This document shows, piece after piece, positions 7,572 through 15,919 of a stretch of DNA of 41,776 nt (position 1 is its first letter; each line of letters starts with the position of its first letter). Origin of the DNA: Paracoccaceae bacterium (GTDB lineage Bacteria > Pseudomonadota > Alphaproteobacteria > Rhodobacterales > Rhodobacteraceae); the NCBI GenBank assembly GCA_011620265.1, contig WOZM01000228.1, positions 1 to 41,776 on the forward strand, written 5' to 3'. The position numbers were made by a program, and so were the translations under genes. Under the pieces are notes generated by a model that was given only the letters and a program-made list of their open reading frames with translations, was not told the DNA's origin and did no database searches.

Positions 7572-7951
7572 GTGCAACTTCCGGGGATCCCGATCCGTCT
7601 CGAATGGCTGGAAGACATCCTTGCCGTCGCCGAAACCGGGTCGTTCTCGGAGGCAGCCGAGCGGCGGCACCTCACCCAATCGGCCTTCTCGCGCCGCATC
7701 CGGAACATCGAGGACCAGAGCGCTTCGGGTTTTCCTTGAATCGGAATTCGAACCTTTTTCGTTCGAATTCCGACACTTGCTGTCTCAACATACACCCGAA
7801 ACGCTTTATGTGGGCGTCCGGCTTTTCGACCGCGCCCGCAAGCCGGCGCAGCTTCGCGCGACGACGGGAAACCAGCGCGACCAGATCGCGCGGCTCGCGG
7901 CGGGGCTCCGCCAGTTCGTCGAGGATCTGCGGCGCGGCGGGCGCGCTGACC
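7572..7951 (+). pseudogene. LysR-family regulator pseudogene (CuyR-like), split by palindromic element B
   Basis: The first part reads [20 protein letters not shown], then [18 protein letters not shown], an intact LysR helix-turn-helix, to codon CAG 7716-7718. The 87-bp element follows (7719-7805), then in another frame VGVRLFDRARKPAQLRATTG and RLAAGLRQFVEDLRRGG, the next part of the same domain. The net insertion is 91 bases, so the frame is lost. After about 7951 the LysR effector domain (about 200 residues) is absent. A start at GTG 7572 or ATG 7536 is possible. The gene diverges from cuyA and was most likely its activator; the regulator is now dead. Confidence 0.85.
7719..7805 (+). repeat. 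87-bp double-palindrome element, copy B
   Basis: This copy has the same length and architecture as copy A at 1124-1210, with only scattered substitutions, several of them compensatory in the inner arm (CGGAATTCG paired with CGAATTCCG). It lies inside the helix-turn-helix coding region of a LysR gene. Two of the three forward frames cross it without a stop (one reads RVFLESEFEPFSFEFRHLL, another LNRNSNLFRSNSDTCCLNI); only the frame of the host gene hits TGA. This shows that the element is mobile and was inserted into a real gene. Confidence 0.92.
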
Positions 7952-8122
7952 GATCTGACGGGCCCCTGCCCAGCCCCGGCCGCCGCTCAGGCGCAGCGCG
8001 TCAGGATCCGCGCGACCTCGGGCGCAGGGGTTGTGGTCTCTCGGGACGCCGGTTCCCGAACCCGTCGGCCGGGTTCGGCCGGTGACAGGGGGCCTCGGGA
8101 TGGGTGACGCGCGGGTGGCCGG

Positions 8123-8323
8123 TCAGTCGTCCGCGCCGGGGGTGAAGGCGACGAAAAAGCTCCAGCCCGCATAGGCCCCGATCGCGAGGAAGAGGATGCC
8201 GAAACCGGCGCTGCCCGCGACAAGCTCGAACAGGCCCCAGCCGAGCGCCAATCCGGTGACCGCGACCCGGCGCCAGAGCGGGCGGAACCACGGATCGTTC
8301 AGGTCGAAAAGACCGCGCTTCAT
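8123..8323 (-). CDS. Small two-helix membrane protein (DUF3329-like)
   Basis: A 66-residue protein from ATG 8323. It starts MKRGLFDLNDPWFRPLWRR, a cytoplasmic basic segment, followed by two hydrophobic helices (roughly residues 20-38 and 40-58). It resembles small Rhodobacteraceae proteins annotated DUF3329, from memory. It lies downstream of arsJ on the same strand and four bases after the 42-aa ORF, so it may be the last gene of the arsenic operon, or an independent housekeeping gene. Confidence 0.6.
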   Translation of the reverse strand: MKRGLFDLNDPWFRPLWRRVAVTGLALGWGLFELVAGSAGFGILFLAIGAYAGWSFFVAFTPGADD

Positions 8324-8327
8324 CGCC

Positions 8328-8456
8328 TCAGGCCGCCGCGGCGGGGTCGGCGCCGCCGAAGGTGCAGGACCCGCTGCCGCGGAAAAGCCGCGTGCGGGGG
8401 CCCGGCAATGCCATGAACCGGTCGATGTCTGCGGCGCTTTCGATGAATGTGTCCAT
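8328..8456 (-). CDS. 42-aa hypothetical ORF after arsJ
   Basis: ATG 8456 opens a 42-codon frame starting MDTFIESAADIDRFMALPGP and ending in an Ala-rich tail. It sits 31 bases after the arsJ stop and four bases before the DUF3329-like gene on the same strand, a spacing compatible with an operon. There is no obvious Shine-Dalgarno sequence and no recognised family; it may be a fragment. Confidence 0.35.
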   Translation of the reverse strand: MDTFIESAADIDRFMALPGPRTRLFRGSGSCTFGGADPAAAA

Positions 8457-8487
8457 GCGATGATGATACCCGATCTTCGGCGCTTCC

Positions 8488-9777
8488 TCATGGGCTGATT
8501 TCGACAGCGCCGCCTGTCGTCGGGGGCGCCGACCGCAAGCGCCGCGCGGCGAGCCAGCTTGCCGCGGCCATGGCTCCGGCGGCGGCAAGACAGAGCGGCA
8601 GGCCGCCGATCTGGAAGCTGAGGCCGGAGAGCAGCGTGCCGATCAGCCGCCCCGCCGCGTTGGCCATGTAGTAAAAGCCCACGTCGCGGGTGATGCGCTC
8701 GGCCGCGCCGAAGGCCAGGATCAGGTAGGAATGGACCGAGGAGTTCACCGCGAAGACGAACCCGAAAAGGAGAAGCCCGGCGACCAACACCGCTGTCAGC
8801 CACGGCGCCGGGCCGCCCGCGACCCATGCGGCGAGCGCGAGCGCGAAGGGGATCGGAACCAGAAGCCCCGCCCAGAGGATCGCCTTCCGGGTCGCCTCGG
8901 CCTCGGGCTGGCCCCTGGCGCCGAGAAGGCGGGGCGCGGCCGCCTGCACGGCGCCGTAGCCGACGATCCAGAGCGCCATGAACCCGCCGACCAGAAAGAA
9001 CGCCTCGCGGCGGCCTTCGGCGCTGCCGTCCGACAGCACCGCCTGGAAATAGACCGGGATGCCGACCACGAACCAGACGTCGCGAGAGCCGAAAAGGAAC
9101 ATGCGGGCAAGGCTCAGGCGGTTCACGCGCGCATCCTTCGACCGCCAGCCGTGCCAGCCGTCCGCCGATGTCATCCGGCCGGGCAGTCCGGCGGGCAGGA
9201 AGAGGACGACGGCGATCAGGATCACGGCCAGCACCGCCGCCATGCCCCAGACCGCCGCCCGAAACCCCGCAAGCCCGAGAAGCGCCGCGCCGAGAAAGAA
9301 GCCGAAGCCCTTCACGGCGTTCTTCGATCCGGTGAGGGCGGCGACCCAGCGGAAGAGGCCGCCATCCTCGTCGGGTGCCAGAAGCTTCACCGCCGATTTC
9401 GCGGACATCTTGGCCAGATCCTTGGCCACTCCGGACACGCCCTGAACCGCCATGACGAAGGCGACCGAGGCGGCGATGCTCCATCCCGGATCGAGCTGCG
9501 CCAGCGCCACCAGAGCGGCGATCTGCAAGCCAAGCCCGCCGTAGAGCGTCGCGGCGAGGCCGAAGCGCGCGGCCAGCCACCCGGCGGCGAGGTTCGTCAC
9601 CATCCCGGCGATCTCGTAGAGCAGGAACAGCCATGCCAGTTGCACCGGCGAGAAGCCGAGCGTGTTGAAATGCAGCAGGACCAGCATCCTCAGCGCGCCG
9701 TCCGACAGCATGAAGGCCCAGTAGGCCGCCGTGACGGCCGCATAGGCGCGCATGGGGTTCGGGGCCGGGGCCGTCAC
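8488..9777 (-). CDS. arsJ: Organoarsenical efflux MFS transporter ArsJ
   Basis: A 429-residue protein with about 12 transmembrane segments of the major facilitator type, containing [56 protein letters not shown] and [20 protein letters not shown], landmarks of ArsJ. ArsJ exports 1-arseno-3-phosphoglycerate, which then breaks down outside the cell to arsenate. The chosen start is GTG 9777, which overlaps the stop of the GAPDH gene by four bases (GTGA), implying translational coupling; ATG 9753 is an alternative. The partner GAPDH and the arsenate-linked regulator directly upstream make the assignment firm. Confidence 0.9.
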   Translation of the reverse strand: MTAPAPNPMRAYAAVTAAYWAFMLSDGALRMLVLLHFNTLGFSPVQLAWLFLLYEIAGMVTNLAAGWLAARFGLAATLYGGLGLQIAALVALAQLDPGWSIAASVAFVMAVQGVSGVAKDLAKMSAKSAVKLLAPDEDGGLFRWVAALTGSKNAVKGFGFFLGAALLGLAGFRAAVWGMAAVLAVILIAVVLFLPAGLPGRMTSADGWHGWRSKDARVNRLSLARMFLFGSRDVWFVVGIPVYFQAVLSDGSAEGRREAFFLVGGFMALWIVGYGAVQAAAPRLLGARGQPEAEATRKAILWAGLLVPIPFALALAAWVAGGPAPWLTAVLVAGLLLFGFVFAVNSSVHSYLILAFGAAERITRDVGFYYMANAAGRLIGTLLSGLSFQIGGLPLCLAAAGAMAAASWLAARRLRSAPPTTGGAVEISP

Positions 9778-10784
9778 AACGCCCCCGCGACCATGCGGAC
9801 GATGTCGGCGAGGCGGCAGGCATAGCCCCATTCGTTGTCGTACCAGGCGAAGACCTTCACCTGCGTGCCGTCCACAACCATGGTCGAGGGTCCGTCCACG
9901 ATCGCCGATCGCGGGTCGTTGGTGAAATCGCACGAGACCAGCGGCCGGGTCTCGTAGCCGAGGATGCCCTTGAGCGGGCCGTCGGCCGCGGCCTTGAAGA
10001 GCGCGTTGACCTCCTCGGCGGTGGTCGCGCGCCCGACCTCGAACACGCAGTCGGTGAGCGACGCGTTGAGAAGCGGCACCCGCACCGCGTGGCCGTTGAG
10101 GCGGCCCTTGAGCTCGGGGTAGATCAGCGTGATCGCCGTGGCGCTGCCGGTCGTCGTCGGGATCAGGTTCAAGAGCGCCGACCGCGCGCGGCGCATGTCC
10201 TTGGCGGGGCGGTCGACGATGGTCTGGGTATTGGTCACGTCGTGGATCGTGGTGATCGCGCCGTGGCGGATGCCGAGGCTCTCGTGGATCACCTTCACCA
10301 CCGGGGCCAGGCAGTTCGTCGTGCAGGAGGCCGCGGTGACGAGGCTGTGCGCGGCCGCGTCGTAGAGGTGATGGTTGATGCCGTAGACGAGGTTCAGGGC
10401 GCCGCCATCCTTGACCGGCGCGCTGACCACGACCTTCTTCACGCCGGCGGCGAAATAGGGCGCGACCCTGGCCCCGGTCTTGAAGACGCCGGTGCAGTCG
10501 ATCACCAGATCGACGCCCAGATCGGCCAAGGGCAGCGCCTCGATCGTCTTCTCATGGGTCAGGCGGAAGCGCTGGCCGTCGAGGACGAGCGCGCCTTCCG
10601 CATGGCCGACCGGGGTGGACCAGCGACCGTGGACCGAGTCGAACTCCATCAGGAGCGCGTGCTGTTCGGCGTCGCCCGCGGGATCGTTCAGCAGCACGAT
10701 CTCGCCGCCCGCGCCGCTGTCGACGAGGTCGCGCAGGACGAGCTTTCCGATCCGGCCGAGGCCGTTGAGCGCGATGCGTGTCAT
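9774..10784 (-). CDS. gapdh: ArsJ-associated glyceraldehyde-3-phosphate dehydrogenase
   Basis: The 336-residue enzyme starts [20 protein letters not shown] with the NAD-binding GxGxxG (residues 8-13) and has the catalytic cysteine motif SCTTNCLAP (Cys154), then [11 protein letters not shown] and WYDNEWGY near the end. In ars operons this paralogue uses arsenate in place of phosphate and makes 1-arseno-3-phosphoglycerate, the ArsJ substrate. It starts five bases after the stop of the arsR-arsC fusion gene and overlaps arsJ by four bases, so the three genes form one transcription unit. The housekeeping GAPDH should be elsewhere in the genome. Confidence 0.9.
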   Translation of the reverse strand: MTRIALNGLGRIGKLVLRDLVDSGAGGEIVLLNDPAGDAEQHALLMEFDSVHGRWSTPVGHAEGALVLDGQRFRLTHEKTIEALPLADLGVDLVIDCTGVFKTGARVAPYFAAGVKKVVVSAPVKDGGALNLVYGINHHLYDAAAHSLVTAASCTTNCLAPVVKVIHESLGIRHGAITTIHDVTNTQTIVDRPAKDMRRARSALLNLIPTTTGSATAITLIYPELKGRLNGHAVRVPLLNASLTDCVFEVGRATTAEEVNALFKAAADGPLKGILGYETRPLVSCDFTNDPRSAIVDGPSTMVVDGTQVKVFAWYDNEWGYACRLADIVRMVAGAL

Positions 10785-10789
10785 GCCGG

Positions 10790-11638
10790 TCAGCCCTTCT
10801 CGGCGTGAAGCGCCTCGGCGCCGAGCGCGTCGACGCGGGATTGCAGCGACAGGCGGTTCAGGCTGTCGAACGGCAGTTCGATGAAGGCCGCGATCCGCCG
10901 GCGGAGTGCGGCATAGGTCTGGGCGAAGACCAGCGCCTTCTCGGCGTCGGTTCCTTCGGCCTTCACCGGGTCCGGCAGGCCCCAATGGCCGGTGATCGGC
11001 TGGCCGGGCCAGGGCGGGCATTCCTCGGCCGCGGCGGTGTCGCAGACGGTGAAGACGAAATCCATCTCGACGGATCCGGGGCGCTGGAACTCCGAGATGT
11101 GCTTCGAGCGAAGCCCCGAGATGTCATGCCCGTTTCGTTTCAGCACCTCGAGCGCGAAGGCGTTCAGTTCCGTGTTGGGCCGCGTCCCGGCGGAGAAGGC
11201 CCGGAACCGGCCCTTGCCGAGATCGCGCAGCAGGGCCTCGGCGAAGATCGAGCGGGCCGAGTTGCCCGAGCAGATGAAGAGGACGTTGAAATCGGTGTCG
11301 CGCATGGCTGCGGTTTCCCTTTTGGCGGACAGAAGCGGGGCGAGGAGGTCGGGGCGGGCGCGGCCCACGTCGAGCGCGAGGTAGCCGATCAGCCCCTCGG
11401 TCGCGTCGAGGTCGACCGAATAGAACAGCGACCGCCCCTGCCGCTCGATCCGCACGAGGCCGCCGGCCTTCAGGTCGGCGAGGTGGTGGGAGAGCGTGTT
11501 CTGCTTCAGCCCGAGCGCGCCGGCGATCTCGGTCGGACGGGCGCCTTGCGGGGCGAAGCGCATGAGCAGGCGGAAGACCGCGAGGCGGTCGGGATGGCCG
11601 AGGGTGGCGAAAGCTTGCGCAGCGAATATCTGTTCCAT
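10790..11638 (-). CDS. arsR-arsC: ArsR-family repressor fused to arsenate reductase ArsC
   Basis: The 282-residue fusion from ATG 11638 has a winged helix-turn-helix (residues 1-100, recognition region [18 protein letters not shown]) and then a low-molecular-weight-phosphatase-type ArsC from about residue 117. The ArsC part has P-loop CSGNSARS (Cys123) and the second and third cysteines in [15 protein letters not shown] (Cys199, Cys207), the thioredoxin-linked cascade. The ArsR part contains no cysteine at all, so the classic ELCVC arsenite site is missing. It is the first gene of the ars operon and probably autoregulates it. An in-frame ATG at 11686 would lengthen it by 16 residues and has no family support. 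Confidence 0.88.
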   Translation of the reverse strand: MEQIFAAQAFATLGHPDRLAVFRLLMRFAPQGARPTEIAGALGLKQNTLSHHLADLKAGGLVRIERQGRSLFYSVDLDATEGLIGYLALDVGRARPDLLAPLLSAKRETAAMRDTDFNVLFICSGNSARSIFAEALLRDLGKGRFRAFSAGTRPNTELNAFALEVLKRNGHDISGLRSKHISEFQRPGSVEMDFVFTVCDTAAAEECPPWPGQPITGHWGLPDPVKAEGTDAEKALVFAQTYAALRRRIAAFIELPFDSLNRLSLQSRVDALGAEALHAEKG

Positions 11639-11795
11639 AATTCCCGAATGCAGGAAATGTGAGTGCCTGTCCAGTGAAGGTTTCATGACAACCCCGGACA
11701 GGCGGCACGGTCGGACCCCGGCGGGATCCGGCAGGGCTCCGCCGCCAACGGCCCCCGGGAAACGCTGCCGCCCGATCTTGCCGCTTGCCGGTCGC

Positions 11796-11939
11796 TCAGC
11801 GGAGTTCGTCCCACCGTTCGTCGACGGAGCGGACAAGCTCGCAGATCCGCAGGGCGCTTCCGGTCAGCGGCCGCTCCATCCCGCCCATCACGTCGGTTTC
11901 CCGCGCCAGACGGGCGGCGGCTTCCGGAAGGTCAGACAT
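11796..11939 (-). CDS. 47-aa hypothetical ORF
   Basis: A short minus-strand frame from ATG 11939 starts MSDLPEAAARLARETDVMGG and ends RICELVRSVDERWDELR. It has plausible helical composition but only a weak ribosome binding site (AGGGCG) and no recognised family. It could be a real small protein or a remnant in the otherwise gene-poor stretch upstream of arsR. Confidence 0.25.
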   Translation of the reverse strand: MSDLPEAAARLARETDVMGGMERPLTGSALRICELVRSVDERWDELR

Positions 11940-12532
11940 CGTCGCCCTGGTGGCGGGGATCTGGTGGCGGGGATCTCGACGACCTTGTGGTCGCTGAGGC
12001 CCCCGAGGACATGTCTGCTCCGAAAGGCAGGCCGGTCCCGGCACCGGAGGCGACAGGGCGCGGCAGGGGAAGCGTCATCGGCGTCGGTATTGCAAGCGGC
12101 GCCGGCCGTGGTGCAGACCCGCGCAAGATCTGCCCGGGCGGGGCGGCCGCATCAGCGAGCGGCGGACCCCCTTCCGCCCGGTGCTTGGAGGCTTGCGCCG
12201 TCCGGCGATACCGGTCGGTTGGCTGGTCCGGCCGCCAGAGATCAACCGCCGACACCGCTTTCCGGACCCGGAGGCTGCCGGCTCGACATGTCGGGAATCG
12301 TCCGGGCGCGGCCGCCGTCACGGTGGATTTTCGGCCGGATGACCCGAAAAACTCTGTGTTTCCAACATGTAGACGGCGCAATCGGGCAGATCCGCCACAT
12401 TTGAACAAATCCTTAAGGTTACCGCAACGTGCCGGAACGTGAACAATCCTGCGAGGCCGACGGCGGCCTGCAAGGTCCCGCCGTCATTCCGACCGCCGAT
12501 TGTTTCCGCCACCCCGGATTTCCACACGCTTT

Positions 12533-12567
12533 AGGTTAGCGACCCGCCGCAGGGTGGCGCTTAACCT
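12533..12567. repeat. Imperfect inverted repeat
   Basis: AGGTTAGCG-ACCC (12533-12545) faces GGGTGGCGCTTAACCT (12552-12567) across a 6-nt loop; the arms match apart from three unpaired bases on the right side. It could form a stem-loop or bind a dimeric protein. No flanking T-tract is seen. Confidence 0.4.
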
Positions 12568-12712
12568 TGCCGGAATTCCGATCAAATACGCCTTAGACCA
12601 GCCCGATTTACGAGTTCTTTACCGTCTTGTCGGCGGCGCGGTTGCCTCGGCACGTTGGTGAGTGACCTTGGTTCTGGATTTACGAGTGTGGCCGGCACCT
12701 GACCCGCCGGGA

Positions 12713-12758
12713 CACACCTCATGTCGGGGCGCGCAGCTCTGCCCCGACATGAGGTGTG
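12713..12758. promoter_or_regulatory. Perfect 18-bp inverted repeat upstream of the Hint gene
   Basis: The arms at 12713-12730 and 12741-12758 are exact complements (CACACCTCATGTCGGGGC) with a 10-nt loop. It ends 30 bases before the ATG at 12789, close to the ribosome binding site AGGTAGGT. There is no T-tract. It may be a terminator of something upstream, a 5' UTR hairpin controlling translation, or an operator. Confidence 0.75.
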
Positions 12759-12788
12759 CGTGTTCGTGACAAGTCATCGCAGGTAGGT

Positions 12789-13325
12789 ATGGAACAAAAC
12801 GACTTTTCCACAAATGCAGCAGGCATGGCATTGAAGCCTGCAGGAGTGGCCACCCGACCGGATCCCGGTCGTCGCCCCCCGCGCCAGGAACCGATCCGCT
12901 GGACCCTTCCGGGCTTTTGCGGAAGCGCGCGGGTGACAACCTCCTTCGGCGCCCTGCCGATCCAGGCGCTGCGCCGGCGCGATCCCCTGCGCACGGTCCA
13001 GGGCACGCTCGCCACCGTCGACTGGGTCGATCGCATCCAGCTCGACGAAGGCTTCCTTCGGGCCAATCCCGACGCGCTGCCGGTCCGCATCGGTGCCGGC
13101 GCCTTCGGCGGCGGCCGGCCCGAGCGTGACCTGATCGTCTCGCCGCATCAGCTGGTGAATGTCTGCCCCGGCCAGTTCCGCCAGGATTTCCGCCGTGCCC
13201 GCGACCTTGTCGACCGGCCCGGCATCCTGCGCCAGCCCGAGATGCTGATCAGCTACCACGTCTTTCACTGCGCGACCCCGGCCGCCGTGATCGTCGAGGG
13301 GCTCTGCGTCAGCGTCAGCCCCTGA
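12789..13325 (+). CDS. Hint-domain protein (Hint_2 type)
   Basis: A 178-residue protein from ATG 12789, preceded by AGGTAGGT; the frame upstream to 12756 would run into the inverted repeat. After a Pro/Arg-rich N-terminal segment of about 45 residues comes the Hint fold: GFCGSARVTTSFGALPIQAL, GTLATVDWVDRI, LPVRIGAGAFGGGRPERDL, VSPHQLVNV and a C-terminal beta part ending CATPAAVIVEGLCV. Free-standing Hint_2 proteins are numerous in Rhodobacterales and their role is unknown. The usual self-cleavage residues are not clearly all present. It converges on rlmE with only six bases between stops. Confidence 0.7.
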   Translation: MEQNDFSTNAAGMALKPAGVATRPDPGRRPPRQEPIRWTLPGFCGSARVTTSFGALPIQALRRRDPLRTVQGTLATVDWVDRIQLDEGFLRANPDALPVRIGAGAFGGGRPERDLIVSPHQLVNVCPGQFRQDFRRARDLVDRPGILRQPEMLISYHVFHCATPAAVIVEGLCVSVSP

Positions 13326-13331
13326 GCGGCG

Positions 13332-14072
13332 TCACTCCTCGGCGGCCGGCGCGTCCGGCACCCCGCGAAACCCGGTCGCCACGACGAACTTCTCCGAACT
13401 GTCGGCGCGGCTGGCCGGCGGCTTGACGTTCGCGACCTTGTCGAAGGCCCGCTTCAGGAGCGTCTGCAACTCGACCTCGGCGCCGCCCGCCAGCACCTTG
13501 GCGACGAAGGTGCCGCCCTCTTCGAGCACGTCGAAGGCGAAATGGGCCGCCGCCTCGCAGAGGGCGACGATGCGCAGGTGGTCGGTGCCCTTGTGGCCCG
13601 AGGAGGCCGCCGCCATGTCGGACATGACCACATCGGCCCGGCCGCCCAGCCAGGCCTTGACCTTCTCGTCGGCATCCTCGGCGAGGAAATCGAGCTGGTG
13701 GATCTCCGCCCCGGCGATCGGATCGACCTCCTGCAGGTCGATGCCGAGCACCCGGCCGACCTTCTTGCCGGACTTCTGGCCGAGCGCGTTCACCCGCTCC
13801 ACCGCGACCTGGCACCAGCCGCCGGGCGCGCAGCCGAGATCGACCACCCGCGCGCCGGGAACGAGGAAGCGGTACTTGTCGTCAAGCTCGAGGATCTTGA
13901 AGGCCGCGCGGCCGCGATAGCCTTCCTTCTTCGCCCGCTGGACGTAAGGATCGTTGAGCTGCCGCTCCAGCCAGAGCGTGGAGGAAAGCTTCCGCCCCTT
14001 GGCGGTCTTGACCCGCACCCGGAGGTCGCGCTGCCCGCGCCCCGATGTCTTGCCCGTCGGTGTCTTCGCCAT
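13332..14072 (-). CDS. rlmE: 23S rRNA (uridine-2'-O)-methyltransferase RlmE (FtsJ)
   Basis: A 246-residue protein starting at ATG 14072 with CGGAGAG upstream. The Rossmann SAM-binding motif is [15 protein letters not shown], followed by GIDLQEV, the catalytic-Asp region [20 protein letters not shown] and the catalytic Lys region [11 protein letters not shown]; the early Lys is in [12 protein letters not shown]. The enzyme methylates U2552 of 23S rRNA in the large ribosomal subunit. The short basic N-terminal extension ([19 protein letters not shown]) is usual for alphaproteobacteria. It lies 98 bases downstream of ppx on the same strand, so the two may be cotranscribed. Confidence 0.93.
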   Translation of the reverse strand: MAKTPTGKTSGRGQRDLRVRVKTAKGRKLSSTLWLERQLNDPYVQRAKKEGYRGRAAFKILELDDKYRFLVPGARVVDLGCAPGGWCQVAVERVNALGQKSGKKVGRVLGIDLQEVDPIAGAEIHQLDFLAEDADEKVKAWLGGRADVVMSDMAAASSGHKGTDHLRIVALCEAAAHFAFDVLEEGGTFVAKVLAGGAEVELQTLLKRAFDKVANVKPPASRADSSEKFVVATGFRGVPDAPAAEE

Positions 14073-14170
14073 GTCTCTCCGCCCGGGGGACGGCACACGC
14101 CCCCTGCCCTTCGCCTCGGTTCACATACGCAAACCATGCCCCGGCCGCAATCGCGCCGGGGACGGGCCGC

Positions 14171-15283
14171 TCAGAACGGTCCGTCCTCCAGCACGCCGTC
14201 CGCCGACATCTGCGCATAGAGAAGACCCTCGCGCAGGCCGCGATCGGCGACCGTGAGCCGGTCGGTCGGCCAGATCCGCATCAGCGCCTGAAGGATCGCG
14301 GCGCCGGACATGATCAGCGAATGCCGGTCGCGGCCGATGCGCGGATCGTTGCGCCGCCCCGCCGGCCCCAGGCTGAGATATTCGCGGATCACCCGGTCGA
14401 TCTGGTCCGAGGTCATGCGGAGCCCGTCGACCTTGGTCCGGTCGTAGCGCCTGAGGCCGAGATGGCTCGCCGCGACCGTGGTCACGGTGCCGGAGGTGCC
14501 GATGATCTGGAACCCCTCGCGCGGTTGCGAGGCATTGTAGGGCGAGAAATCCGAAAGGTTCTCCTCGAAATACCAGCTCATCAGCGCGAAGCGCGCGGCG
14601 TCGTCCTCGACATCGGAGAACTGGTCCTTCAGCGTCGCGACCCCGAGCGGCACCGAGATCCAGTCGACCACCTTCGCCGCCGGGAACGGGCTTTCGGGCG
14701 GGTGGAACCCGGCGTGAAGCCGCATGATCGCGCGCGGCCGTTCGGGGCGCGGCACGGCGGAAAGGTCGATCCACACAAGCTCGGTCGAGCCGCCGCCGAT
14801 ATCGACGACCAGAAGCTGCTCGGTCTTGGTCGAGACCAGAGGCGCGCAGGAGACGACGGCGAGCCGCGCCTCTTCCTCGGGCTGGATGATGTCGAGCGGC
14901 AGCGCGGTTTCGCGCGCGACGAGGCGCAGGAACTCGCCGGCATTCCTGGCGCGCCGGCAGGCTTCGGTCGCCACCAGCCGCATCCGCTTCACCTCGTGCT
15001 GCTCGATCTTGCGGCGGCAGATCTGCAAGGCCTGCACCGTCCGGGCCATCGACGACCGGCTGAGCCGCCCCGAGGCTTCCAGCCCGTGACCGAGCTGAAC
15101 CGATTTGGAGAAGCTGTCCACGACGTGAAACTGACTGCCCTTCGGCTGGGCAATCAGCATCCGACAACTGTTTGTTCCCAGATCCAGCGCCGCGTAAAGC
15201 TGCGCAGGATCGGGCCTTGGGGTGCCGGGCGGCTCGACCGATCTCGGGAACGCGCCCGCACCACCGGGACGCCTGGGCGCCAT
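14171..15283 (-). CDS. ppx: Exopolyphosphatase / pppGpp phosphohydrolase family protein
   Basis: A 370-residue ASKHA-fold protein. Landmarks are the phosphate-1 motif AALDLGTNSCRMLIAQP, the family signature VATEACRRARNAGEFL, VVDIGGGSTELVWIDL, and IIGTSGTVTTVAASHLGL. Family members hydrolyse polyphosphate or the pentaphosphate alarmone; sequence alone does not tell which. The start at ATG 15283 follows CGGAGGGCG. It is shorter than the two-domain E. coli proteins and lacks the HD-like C-terminal domain, as in many Alphaproteobacteria. It diverges from the one-carbon cluster at 15597. Confidence 0.88.
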   Translation of the reverse strand: MAPRRPGGAGAFPRSVEPPGTPRPDPAQLYAALDLGTNSCRMLIAQPKGSQFHVVDSFSKSVQLGHGLEASGRLSRSSMARTVQALQICRRKIEQHEVKRMRLVATEACRRARNAGEFLRLVARETALPLDIIQPEEEARLAVVSCAPLVSTKTEQLLVVDIGGGSTELVWIDLSAVPRPERPRAIMRLHAGFHPPESPFPAAKVVDWISVPLGVATLKDQFSDVEDDAARFALMSWYFEENLSDFSPYNASQPREGFQIIGTSGTVTTVAASHLGLRRYDRTKVDGLRMTSDQIDRVIREYLSLGPAGRRNDPRIGRDRHSLIMSGAAILQALMRIWPTDRLTVADRGLREGLLYAQMSADGVLEDGPF

Positions 15284-15596
15284 CTGTGCGCCCTCCGATA
15301 TGCTGTTGATCCCAATCTAGTGCCCCTGCGGCATCCGCGCAAGCGAAGCCGCGCCCGTCATCGGCATTTGGTTTCTGGTTTCCGCGCCGGCGCGATCCTT
15401 CGCCACGGATGTCCGGCGCGGCTCATGGTCATCATGAGGATTTCGAGGGTTGGCGCGGCGCCCCCGCTGTGGCGCCGGGGACGCGGCTGCGCTATCCAGG
15501 AGGGGCAGGTCGCTCCGGTCGCGCACAATGTCGAAAACCGTCATCGGCCGTCGCGAAACGAAGAGTAATGAGGGGCCGAGCGAAAGAGGAATCGTC
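15284..15596. other. Divergent intergenic region ppx / one-carbon cluster
   Basis: The 313 bases must hold promoters for both directions. I see no convincing sigma-70 pair or known riboswitch. An in-frame upstream ATG at 15528 (MSKTVIGRRETKS...) could extend the next gene, but the better ribosome binding site (AGAGGAA) serves ATG 15597. GC-rich short palindromes occur but none stands out. Confidence 0.4.
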
Positions 15597-15893
15597 ATGG
15601 CAGCCGTCACCATCGTCTACTGGCGCGACATCCCGGCCCAGGTCATCGTGGGCAAGGGGCGCCGGGGCGTGAAGAAACAACTGCCGGAACGGTTCGAAAA
15701 GGCGATCGACCGCTGCGCCATGAAGGTTGGCGCGGCCGAAACCGACGCCTACCTTGCCGAATGGCGCAAGGCGCCGCCGGTCGAGGTGGCGGGCGAGGAT
15801 GTCGCGGTGGCCGAGGCCGAAGCGGCGCGGATCGACGCGGAATACGACACCGAGCGCCTCAAGGCGCTCATCGCGAATGATGGCTGGGCGTGA
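15597..15893 (+). CDS. Virulence-factor-domain protein (PF13769-like), one-carbon cluster
   Basis: A 98-residue soluble protein starting MAAVTIVYWRDIPAQVIVGK, with AYLAEWRKAPP near the middle. From memory it belongs to the small family labelled 'virulence factor' in Pfam, which in Rhodobacteraceae sits beside methylene-THF reductase and corrinoid methyltransferase genes. The ATG at 15597 is preceded by AGAGGAA. The MTHFR gene follows 26 bases later. The name is historical; the context suggests a role in corrinoid methyl transfer, but the molecular function is not known to me. Confidence 0.75.
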   Translation: MAAVTIVYWRDIPAQVIVGKGRRGVKKQLPERFEKAIDRCAMKVGAAETDAYLAEWRKAPPVEVAGEDVAVAEAEAARIDAEYDTERLKALIANDGWA

Positions 15894-15919
15894 CACCCGA
15901 TCGTTTCTGGAGGACGGCA

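Larger units (their letters stand above)
11687..12788. other. 1.1-kb gene-poor stretch between the ars operon and the Hint gene
   Basis: Apart from the 47-aa ORF I find no supportable gene. The long frames here (for example 11987-12442 on plus) are Arg/Pro/Gly-rich with no family resemblance. From about 12330 the DNA is less GC rich. It holds an imperfect inverted repeat (12533-12567), two copies of GATTTACGAGT (about 12605 and 12673) and a perfect 18-bp inverted repeat (12713-12758). It reads like a decayed region plus a long regulatory leader for the Hint-domain gene. Confidence 0.45.

Noticed and set aside
11987-12442. A 151-codon plus-strand frame and its minus-strand counterpart as real genes
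   Set aside because: Both are Arg/Pro/Gly-rich with no domain, no ribosome binding site and overlap each other.
15284-15596. A SAM or SAH riboswitch upstream of the one-carbon genes
   Set aside because: The sequence around 15510-15580 shows no recognisable conserved core of SAM-II, SAM/SAH or SAH classes.
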